This document shows, in pieces, positions 1 through 12,000 of a stretch of DNA of 64,000 nucleotides (the stretch's first letter is position 1; every line of letters begins with the position of its first letter). The stretch lies in the NCBI GenBank assembly GCA_033063855.1, contig CP093831.1:18972001-19036000 (forward strand), given 5' to 3'. A program made the translations under genes and the position numbers. The notes beneath the pieces were generated by a model, which worked only from the letters and a program-made list of their open reading frames with translations, searched no databases and was not told the DNA's origin. This stretch comes from Smittia aterrima. Taxonomy: Eukaryota > Arthropoda > Insecta > Diptera > Chironomidae.

Positions 1-3000
1 TCTGGTTGCTTGGGAAGCGAGCGTGGAATGAATTCGCATTCGGGGCTGACATCTGCTTCGTCAGTGTTTTCATAAGTTATTGGAATTTCTAAAACTAGCA
101 TATCTGATAGACATTCTTGTTTTCTAAATTTAAACAATATCACATGGCCACTGTATCCAGCCACACACAACCTTCTGCAAGTTTTGGATGAAATCATAAT
201 TATTGAAAAGAAATAACAGCAGCAGTTGCTTCATTCACAAACCTTGATTCAGCACATAACGATATAATTTGTATAGCAAGTGGGTCTTCATCTGAAGAGC
301 TATCAAGTGAACGCGCTTTGGGCTTCTCGAATATTTTTGCTGTTTTGAGCTTGTAAAGAACCAATAGCGAACCCGAACCAGCATCCCAAAACTTCACAGA
401 GCCATCTTGATGACCGGTAATGATGATTTCCGAATAACTTCTTGATGCTGGCGCCCAAGAGCCTCCGTTAACTGGCCATTGTTTCTCTGACGTGCCGGGT
501 TTTCGATTTTGTGTGTGTCGACCAACGGAATAGAAAGCAGGAACAAGATCCGATGGACAATCAGCTAAATAAGTGCAACAAGTAACAGGGGAATCATGAA
601 GATCCATTGAATATGGAGAGTCGAAGCATGGAAATCCATTCGAGGTCAAATCAATGATGACTAAATCATTCTGAAGCAAAACTGCTATCGCGTATGGCTC
701 CTGCATCTCGCTGAGCCATGGACTCTCGCACATTGTGACAAAGTCGACTACAGGATGCTCCATATGTAAGACCGTTGTTCCTTTTCCTTGTAGGACTGTA
801 ATGCATGGTGACTTTCCGCCTCTCTCCATTGACAGTCCACCCGAGAACATCGTAAACGTTTCACTGCGTGGGTGGAAGAATGATTGGGGAACAGAGTGAA
901 AGAAAAAGAGAAAATAAAGGCATTAAGACAAGTTGTCGCTCGGAAATCATCAATGTGGCTTTTCTTATTAATAATTCACAATCAACGAACCCATTCCGAT
1001 TTGTTTTCAAATCAACTTTATGAATTGGCTTGCATGTCTCCAATTTTCCATCCTTCGTTGGTTTCGCATGAGGATAAATGAGGAGCTGAGGTTTAGCTGT
1101 TGCTCGTAAAGGCCACGTACATAATGAACCATCAATGTGCGACGACACAAAGTGCTTGCCCTCGTGATGCCAAGAAATTGAACGGAGAGGCTCGTGCGAT
1201 TGCCATCGAATTTCAGCACATTTTGCTTTCATATCCCATAGGGTTATGAGTCCTAATTCGTAGCCTATCAACACCTTTTTTTATTGGGAAGAAAAAGAAA
1301 GAAACACAAGGACACTATAGAATTTATCATCGTTGAGAGATCAAAAAGATTGCATTGTGCTGACTAAGAAAAGATGTCTCAGAAATGAAAGGAAAGGCGC
1401 TTACTTTGTTTGAGTCTAGTGGATTATCTGATATATGAACCACCGAACCGGGAAGCGTTTTCATTGTGCTGGAAAGAGAAAAAAGGGAAATGAGATAAGT
1501 CAATTGAGATTCTTCACCCGAAGATGAGTTCAGTCATCTTCAGAAAGCTCTCTGATGCTTTACGGAACGATTTATGTTGATGACAGCCGGTGCCCATTTC
1601 CATTTCTCTTTTGACAGCTTTTGTAAATTTCATTACTTTTTTCTTTATTATTCAGCTCTGTGTGTTCGAGGTTGAACTTTGAACACTTTATGCCCGAGTC
1701 AGCAGAATGCAAAAGATTTTATCGTACGCACAAACATTTATTTTTTGCTTAAAGCAAAGTACCTGCCACGTAAAAATATTCTCGTGTTGCCTGAATCTGA
1801 TGTACGTACACAGAGGAGTTAAAATATAAAAGGGGAAAAGAAAAAGGTTTCGCTTGTGTTTATTCAATTTCTACTTTCTTTGATGCCAGTTATCATTACG
1901 CAGATATTGTTCAAACCAGCGGTTTCCATGGCGAATTTCTTGTGAAGACTTTGCCGCGTGAAAGTTCATCTCTATTTATTCCCTTTCTTAATCAGAAAAC
2001 ACTTCTTCCACCACAACACCGCAAACACCTTATTTTACCTGAGTCGTGAACCGATTCGTATAGCGACCCCCAAAGCGTTGACATGACTTTGCATAATTAT
2101 TTCTATCTCCTCTGAGAGATAATTAATTTTTCATGTTTTAGTTAATACGATTCTCATGTCAAAGCTTAAATGCTAGTGATTAATCACCACAAAAGCTATT
2201 CACTTGATTCATGGAAATCGCTTGTTAGTTTGCATTTCATTTTGAATTTCAAAATGAGTCGTATCAAAAAGGAGATCAGCGAATTTAAGCTCAATCAACT
2301 GATTATTACCAATTTCAGTCATCAAACAAAAGAGTTTTTCGGTAATTCGACGCTTCACGGAGTTCGTTATATTGCTGAAAAGGGTCGTTCGTTTGGTGAA
2401 AAGTTTATGTGGTTCTGTTGTATTGCAATTGGAGCTGTCGCAGCTTTCGTAATTATCAACAGTTTATGGGAAAAGTTTCAAACAAATCCAACAATTACTG
2501 GTAATTATTGTTTCGTGAGTGCTCTTTGTTTCTCCGTTCATCCTCAGGCTTCTTGTCTTTCAGGCCTTGATACTGACTTTCATAATCAAGAGTTAGAGTT
2601 TCCAACAGTAGCAATTTGTCCTCTCGACCCATGGGATGAATACATCGTGAATGAAACTGCTTATCAGAAGTTAGGTGCCTATGAAGACACTTACTATGAA
2701 TATATCCCAATGCTTGAAATGCTGACTAAGCTGTCGTATGAAAACTTTGATTCCTTGTTAAGCATTGTCGAAAAAATGACGGTTAAGCTGGATAAAGTTG
2801 GAAATCTGAGGCAAATAGCTTTTAAAGTCGCAATGAAATGCAAAGACTTGTTTGATAGCTGTAAATTTCGCGGCGAGGAGATAACATGCTGCGATAACTT
2901 CAAAGCTATTTATACAGAAAGAGGTTTTTGCTTTGCTTTTAATGCTCGATACGTTGGAACATCGGATGAAGAGTAAGTTCAACTTCTTCAACCAAAACTT

Positions 3001-6000
3001 TTTTTCATTTTAAAAAAAAACTTTTCAGAATCAGGAACGATCAAATAAATTTCCTTTCCGAGACCGATAAGAAATGGGCGATTAGCTTCATTTTAAATTA
3101 TCCTTCAAAAGTTTATATTCACTCGGTCGAGGAAGTTTCCGGAAACAATTTTCGTCATCAATTCACGTGGGAGAGAAATTTTTCCGTCGACTTGCTAATC
3201 ACGATGAAGCAGACCTATACGACGGAAGCTTCTAAACAGCTCTCCGTGGGACAGAGGAAGTGCATTTTTCAGGGCGAAGTCGACTTGAACTATTACAAGA
3301 ATGATGCATATTCGCTATCGGCTTGTATGAAGCAATGCCGCATGCAAAACGCTGTTAAGTTCTGCAAGTGCATTCCGCCTTTTTACATGCCAGCAACCGA
3401 GATCAATCGACAATGCGGATTAGATGACTTTAATTGTCTATACAAGTATCGTGAAAATATTACTGACATTCGAAGAGGCGGCTGTCGTCACTGTCAGCTT
3501 AGCTGCTTGAACACAGTTTACGAGAGTGAAAAGTTTACAAAAAAGTGAGCGAGAATATCTTTTGTCAATTCATATCCCTCAGCGATAAACTTGTTGATTT
3601 GCAGCTTGATACCATCATCCAATAAGAAAGAGGATTCACGTGTCAATATTGAGTTTTTGACATGGCCAATCATTCGCTACAAACGTGAAGTTCTATTCGG
3701 ATGGGTTGATCTACTTGTGTCATTCGGAGGCATTGCTGGGCTTTTTCTGGGATTTTCTCTTCTATCCGGTGTCGAAATTATTTATTATTTCACAATGCGA
3801 GCTGGCTGTATGTTGTTTAAAAATAGGGTGAGAGATAAAACGATTGAAATGCAAGGACGTTAAGGATAAATTTTTATCTTTGCTTGGTTAGGCAAAGCTT
3901 TATGCATTACAACACGAGAAGGAGTCTCGCCCACCGACCCGTTACGACCTTACACTCTTTCCAAAGTTTAAAAGTGTTAACTCTCCAGAGAAGAGGAGCA
4001 TGTCTGAGCCCAATATTAAAATAGTTAAACCTGTTGAGCGCGATAACCCTGGTGAAATGAAAAACCCAAGTCTCGTGACACCGGAAAAAAATCAGAAGCT
4101 ACTGTCTTTGAAAGAGGAGAAAATCGATAAGTTAAAAGCTTCTGGGTATTTTAAACAAGAAACAATCAACAAGAAGGTGATTGAATACATTTATTCGCTT
4201 ACTTCTTCATCAATATTTTTCCTTTGAAGATTTTTCCTCGACGCAATTTGTTCTTTCCCTTTGCTGATGTCGCTCCAAACTCAGTACAACTAAAGTCAAT
4301 GGATAAGCATTTTAGGAGTCGTTCTCACTCGGAAAGGCCGGATGTGATTTTCCACGGCTATTTACCTTAAAAATTCAATTTTTTTCTTTACCTTGTAGGA
4401 TCCGCGTAGAGTTATTCACAGTGTGAAGGCATTTTCAAACGTAATTTTCCTTGTAGCTCCACTAAAATCAATAAGCTTGTGGAGTAGCGATTGACTTTTA
4501 TTAAATATTGATCAATAAAATTTTCTTCTTCCTTTGACAGACTCTCTCTTTCTTTTTCTCTCACTCTCTCCGACGACAGAAAATTGCTTTGATTTAGAAT
4601 TGAATTAGATTTCGGTCGAAGAATTTGTACTGATATTAATTTCAGAGGAGAGCCGAAAAATTTCTCATTGAGCTATTTGGATGTATTTCCGCTACAACGA
4701 TCCTGTCGGTTGAAAAAGGACAGTCATATTGCTCATCGTGTACTAATCGAATATTTTGAAAGGTTTCGGGTGATTTTCGATTATTATTCGACGTCGCATC
4801 GAATCGACATAGCATTAAAACACGCGTAATATTTAATTATTTCCAATCGAAGATATTTCTGTACATATTTGAATAATTAATCAAATAAAGCTTCAGACCG
4901 CAAGCGACATTTCGGTCAGTGAAGTGCTGGCTCTCGAACAACTCGAAGTGAATATAAGAATTTAATTTTTTCGTTGCTTGAGTGAATATTGTGGTCTAAA
5001 AATGATGCGACGAAAGTTTCTAAAACCGACGGAGGTGTACGGTTTATTAAAGACCAGTCTTAAATATCAAACGAAAGAGTTTTTTAACAATTCAACACTT
5101 CATGGAGTGCGCTATATTGCAGAGAAAGGCCGCTCTTTTGGAGAAAAGTTTATGTGGTTTTGCTTCGTTTCAATCGGGGCTGTGGCTGCTTTCGTAATCA
5201 TCGGAAGTTTATGGGAGAAATTTCAAACGAATCCAACCATTACAGGTGAGTGGAGAGGCCGTGAATAATTCATTGGGAAATCTAGAACGCAAACTTTGTA
5301 ATTTTCCCTTTCGCTTCACATTTCTTCTTTTTTTTTTAAGGCTTGGATACCGATTTTCATAATCAACAAGTTCTTTTTCCTACGGTAACCATCTGCCCGT
5401 CGGTTGATCCTGCATTAGTAAATGAGACCACTTCGCAAACTTTGTCGTTGGACGACGAAGAGAATTTGGACGAATTACTGCCTGTTTTGAAGTCGTTGCC
5501 AAAACTTTCTTATGATACCCTCGGAAATACATATGAAGCCGTTCTAAATATCTCCAGCGATCTAGATCTAATGAAGTATAATCTGAGGCAATTAGCATTC
5601 AAAGCCGGCGTTAAGTGTGAAGAGCTTCTCGAGATCTGCAAATACAAGGATGATGAAATTCCTTGTTGCAAAAATGCGTTTCAACCATTGTTATCCGAGC
5701 ATGGACTTTGTTATTCATTTAATGCTCGCTATTATGGAAAACCCGAGGGCGAGTAAGTTCTAATGACTTTTCTTAATATATTACGGTCATAATGATGATT
5801 TTTATTTGCACTTAAGGGTCAAAAACGAACACATCAACGATCTATTCGAGACAGACAAGAAGTGGAGCTTGACTTTTGTCCCAACTCAATCTGCAAAGGT
5901 TTTCGTTCATTCTGTAGATGAAGTGACAAGTCATGACTTCCGCCCAACTTTCGTTTGGGATGTTGGTTATGCTATCGAGTTGCTTATTACAATGAAACAA

Positions 6001-9000
6001 ACGTACACGACAGACGATGCTCGTCAGTTAACCGTTGGTCAAAGGAAATGCATTTTTCCGGATGAAATTAAACTCAAATATTACAAGGATGATTCGTATT
6101 CGTTTTCCGCTTGCATGAAATACTGTCGAATGAAAAAAGCAAACAAGCTCTGCAAATGCATCCCTCCGTTTTACATGCCAGCAACCGAGACATATCGACA
6201 GTGTGGACTAGATGATTTCATGTGTCTACTCAAGTATCGTGAGAATATTACTGACATCAGGAGCTGCCGTCACTGTGAGCTGAGCTGCTTAAATACTGTT
6301 TACGATATTGAAAAATTCACGAGATCGTAGGGTTGACTCTAAAAACTGTTACGAAACCGTTTTGAATAAATTTTTAATGTTATTTCTAGGGTCGTCCCGG
6401 AATCAAACAAGCGCGAGGACTTTCGCATTCATGTTGAATTTTTGACATGGCCCATCATTCGGTACAAACGTGAAGTTCTATTCGGATGGGTTGATCTACT
6501 TGTGTCATTCGGAGGCATTGCTGGGCTTTTTCTAGGATTTTCTCTTCTGTCCGGTGTCGAAATTATTTATTATTTCACAATGCGAGCTGGCTGTATGATG
6601 TACAAGAATAGGGTAAGAGACAAACATTGTTTCCCTTTATTAAGATAGGAAAAAACTTATTTTCTAATTTCCACATCGTTAGGCTGAACTCTATGTCGTT
6701 CAAGAGGAGGAGAAGCGCCAAGCGATAACACAATACGATCTCGGCTTGAAGCCAAAGCTAAGGAAATCTGATAAAATGAAAAGTTTATCGATGCCCAGTA
6801 TTCAAACTGTGAAACCTGTTGATTCCGCGGTGAGCAGCAAGCTTTTGAAAGCCTTTGATAGTCCGATAGTCCCCGACAAAAAGAGACACGACCAACAAAT
6901 AATCACCGCGAAAATATCAAATAAATTGCAAAAAATAGACGTAAAAGAAAATTTTGGCAGGAAAAAGGTGTACACTTTACCGTTTCACGGATCGAAAAAT
7001 TAACTTACTTTTTTTATTTATATTTCCAGCAATTCGTTCTTGCTCGGCAAAATCTTTTCAGACCTGCAGAAGTTGCTCCGTATTCACAACTCAAGAAATT
7101 CCGTATGCGATCTCATTCTGAAGGTCCAATGTTTGACGGATATTTGCCATAGACGAAGGATATTAAAGTTTCATCAGCTTGAAACTAAACTCTCGACAAA
7201 GCATTTCGTACTTAACGGAATAAATTCAGATTGAAGGCCTACCCTAAAACTTAGGAGGCATGACGTCTTTTCGTCACACATAAGATTTGAGTGATATTAT
7301 GATAATCAAATTTGACACGTTTTGCACAATGATATTTTCGAAGCATATCATTTATAAGCAATAAATAGAATTTCTATGAAAAAATTGTTTTTTGATAGGT
7401 CATCGACTTATCGTTTTACTTATCGTAATCAATAAACTATGAGTGAAAATTCAACAATTCTTAAAGTAATTAGAATTAATAGCGTTATTCTTTAATTACT
7501 ACATAGTCTCCAGAAGTATGGTAAAGTCAAGAAATGTGGCAAGAGATTGGGTTGAAAAATATCGCACGTTCGGCTTATAATTTTAATTTGTTTTCCTTGT
7601 TGGTAATATTTTTCTACTTTATTATTCAACTCTCCCAAAACTTTTTATGGTAATTAATCAAATCAAAATTTTATTTTATCAATTGGTGCAAAGTTGGTCA
7701 TTTGAAGAGAAGTGGAGCTTTACAGCAGCACTACAGAACCTAACTCATTTATTTTGAGTGAATTTCGAACAAAATTTATGATTGTAGTCACAAAATAAAT
7801 TTTAAATTCCTTTCAGCTACGATTCATTTCGTTTTGAAGGATTAAATGACCCGATGCTGTGCTGAACTCCAAATATGAATCTCTACCCTTTCGTTGGATT
7901 CACTTCTCTTTTCTGATCACCAATTTAATGAGATAACTTAGATCACGCGGTACGTCAAAACGACTTTAATATGAGTTATTCAGTGATTTATTTATCAGCA
8001 TGGATCGTTTCCTTTTGGCTACTGTCTTGATATTGATTTTGTTTGATTTTCTGGAGCATCACCGAACGGACAGCAATTTGAGTTGAAAAAGCTAGAGCTT
8101 AACTACGATTTAAAACAGAAATGATGAACACGTTGAATCGATTACTATAATGAAGTGTTTAAGAGAATTTTCAATTAACCTTTTATAGACTTATGCCTTT
8201 GCTCGTAGAAACGATAACAAAATACAATAATCTCTTCAATAAATCTAAGAGAATGTACTTGATACGATGTCAATATCTTTACTCAACAACTCAATGAGCT
8301 AAAGTGAGGGAAGGAGTGAGGAATTATTGTCGTCTACTTTACAGCACTTTTCCGTAGCGGAAAAAATTCTATCAAGATATCGTAAGTAGAGATCTCGTAA
8401 TTTCAACAAAAGAGTGAATGAGAGTAGTATCATTAGGTAACTGAACGATAATTTTCATCTCCCATTGAGAGACACTCTCGTTCGCATCGCTGCTCGTTAC
8501 ATGAATGAATCAATTCAATATATCAATCAAGGGATTTCAGATCGTTCGGGCTTCTTAAAGCGGCAGAATTATTTCTCTATTAATGAACAGGAATCAATTA
8601 ACGTCGCTTCGGTTAAAATATTTCCCACATTCAGAGACTTGTTAAAGACCAAAGAGAGATACTTACAGCTCAACAGCTCTATTCCAATGGATTATGTAGC
8701 CACTTAAAGTAAAGGAATCCGTATGAACAATATGGATGTTGCCCTTTTCGGTTCCCACATAAAGCCATTTGCTGCCTACCGGAAGATGAATAAATGTGAT
8801 GCTGATATCCGCAAGAAATTTTCGAAATGTGTAAGAAAAAGGAGAATCAAAAGGTTCAATTAGTTTTTTCATTGTAGGGTTTTTGACGAGGCGGTCTTTA
8901 TAACTGAAAAAACCTTTTGCGTATTTACCTTTCTTTCTGAAATTTCAGACAATGTACAACGGTTGGAATTTTTTTCTGAAAGTTCCAATAGTGAATAGTA

Positions 9001-12000
9001 TCGTCGGCTGTCACTGTCACCATGGCACCTTCGTTCACAAGAAACTCTATTTGGACAACCGCACAAGCTGACTCTCCTTCGTGACGGACGTGAGCATCAA
9101 CGCCTGGCTGTCCCAAACTGAAAGTAAATGAAAAATTATTTTTCATGACCTTATCAAGTCTTCAGAGATGAAAATTAATGATGGCAAATGTTTTATGTTC
9201 AAATAAAATGATTTACTGATAAGAAACAAGCATCGCAGAATTGCAATGAGTTTGTCTAAAGTCTGAAAATGAATTTAATATCAGAGGAAAGCATGACAAT
9301 GTCGGAACACGAACAACAACCGCAGCTTCCTTCCTCCTTTCCCTCCGACGATGTTAATAATTTGATGTTTGAAAAATAAATATAATCTTTGCTATCGAGA
9401 GATTTAGCATTACCACTCTTTTGCACGGGGGAAGCGCGGGATTCTGAACATCAGTAAGGGTGACGAGAAAAAGATTTTTACAAAGTAATAAAATGTTCGT
9501 TTTATTCTGCGTACGTGTCTCGCAAAGCAAATCTCTTTCTCCACTTGTATGTAGCGATTTTCGTATTTAAGAAAGGCACCCGAAATAAAACAGAAAAATG
9601 TTTTAGATGGAAAAATAATTTCATTTGCTGAGAAAACTCGTGAGGATTATGTTGAGAAAAGAAAGAGTTGAAGCGAAATTTTTTCCTGAAATTTTTTTTA
9701 AAAGAAAAAACGTGAAAATTTTCTGATTCTTGATTGTCTGTTGATATCAATCATTTCATGCTTTCAAATGGGATCAAGATAATAAGCAAAAAGAATTAAA
9801 TTTATTTAAATCGAAAAGGCGGAATACGAAAACGTGTAACTCATAATCGATTTCACTTTAAACAATTATGTTTCATTCTCATGATTCATGAACATTTGAA
9901 TTATACAATAACATTGATTCTAATCATCGTAATTAAAAATGAATGATTTTTACATTTTACTATTTATTTCAGTCACGTGAACTTACATTCGAAGGGATCC
10001 ATATTTATCTCCTATCGCAAGTAATTTCTGTACCGGATCGAAGGCTAGTGCCGTTGGATTATGAGGAAAGCCATGACGGAACGTCTGAGAATAATAAAGA
10101 AAAACATTAACTTAAGGTAAAGTACAAAATAAATTATCATCACTCAAGGAAGTCACTGGAAAGAAAAGTATAAAAATTATGTTTCCTTAGAGAATAACGT
10201 CTCACGAGCGAATTTATCCCAGGGGCATTTTGTCATTATCGATTATCCGCAGTCCGCTAATGTAGAGCTAGCTCAATCATTATTCAGAACGTAAAAAGCT
10301 GCCTGACACTTCACTACCAAATCTTTTCTATTTAAAGCAGCACTTTTCGAAACGGTCCTTCCGGTACTCAACTTTCGTTTTTGTGCTTCACCGAGCAATT
10401 TTCTCCGCATTCAAGCATGTACGGAGTTTCATTAATTACGTATAAAATCTGGTTTGTACACTTTGCGTTATGAACGAAAGAAGGGAAACGACAATGAGAG
10501 TACGAAAAAATATGAAGGCATCCTCAGCTAACCCCAAAGAACTCAAATATTTAACTGTTCAAACTTCACAAGTTGTAACATTTTTTTTAGCAATTTAATG
10601 CTGATGCGAATTATTCTGATTATCTTTTTAATTAGAATTAAATGGATGTGCAAACAGCAAGGGCTGAACTCTCTTCTTTTTTTTGTTCAGTTTACAAATC
10701 TGTCGTTCATTCTGTCCAACGCTCTTGAAAGAGATACTAGATGAAATATTATTCTTCACTTAAGCTTGGGTGGTTGCGTTGCCTGGGATATGTTGAGTGC
10801 TATTAACAATTTGCTTCGTAACATTTCGGGTTCCAAACTGTCGAGTAAATACAATGTCAATAATGTTCGCACAAATCATTCCTAATATCAAATTGATGAA
10901 TTTGCAACGCCGAAGATAGCCGCGTGAGTCTTATGATTAAAAATCATAACTATGTATAACTATACATATAGTTAAATATAACCACAACCAAATAAGACAC
11001 ACACAAGCTACCTCAGACGCTTAAGGGCTATCTCAGATGTTCAGGAATTATCTTTATACGACGTTGTCTTTGTAGCTGAATCCAAATCAGGCGACGCCGA
11101 CGCACGAGCAAAACAAGTTTTTATCATGAGTTAGATGAAAAAATTATTAGAAAAACAATAAATAATAAAACTCAATGTCAGTTAAAAGTTTCATGACGGC
11201 CGCTATTTCAATTTTTCACGGATACGTTCCAACAAAACTCTTTATATCCTCTTTCCACATTCTTAGTGGCGATATTAGTACGAAAAAGAATAAACAATTT
11301 TCTCATAAAACTATTCATTACCAATCATGTATGTATACTAGTGCAGAGGGAAGAGGTGAAAAGCTGTCATATAATCTTTACAAGACTTCGTTCATAAAAG
11401 GTTAAAAATAAATTCAAGCCTAGATCTGTGTAAACACATAAAACAAGTTTTATATGGCGTGAAGTATGGGGTTTCCTTTAGCGTTCTTTTTCTCCATCCG
11501 AGTTTAAATTCGCATATTGAGATTAAACCTATGTAAACACGTCTAGATGCGGAACGAAGCACAATTTTACTTAAGTCACGTCACGGCAAATGTGCCTTGA
11601 TTCCTTCACTTATGTAAATTGGTTGTAGATTCTCATTTATTGAAATGTTTTCTCCTCGCGAAAGCTTCTCGGGAGAAAATGTAAAGCTTTTTCAAAAGGT
11701 TCACTTCTCATTTAAGGTTAAGCTCAAGGTTAATTTATAAATTTTATATTTGCGATTTTTCACATTTATTTAAAGCATTAAATTTCACTTTTCATTACTT
11801 GCAAAAGCGTCGCTCGAATTTCCCTAATGGCGCCTCACCAAATCAACGCCTTATGCCAACGAATAATGAATTTTTCAATTGAAAGCATTCCGCACTAATT
11901 GCTAATCAATCATTTTAATATTATTTTACAGCCGGATTTTCGTTTCTCTTGTTAAGTCAAAGTCTTGCTGTGAACATGTGTCGTAAAAGGCTTTACATTT

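Noticed and set aside
8465..8707. Plus-strand open frame of 80 codons in the tomosyn region
   Set aside because: It overlaps tomosyn exon 4 on the other strand and shows no known domain.
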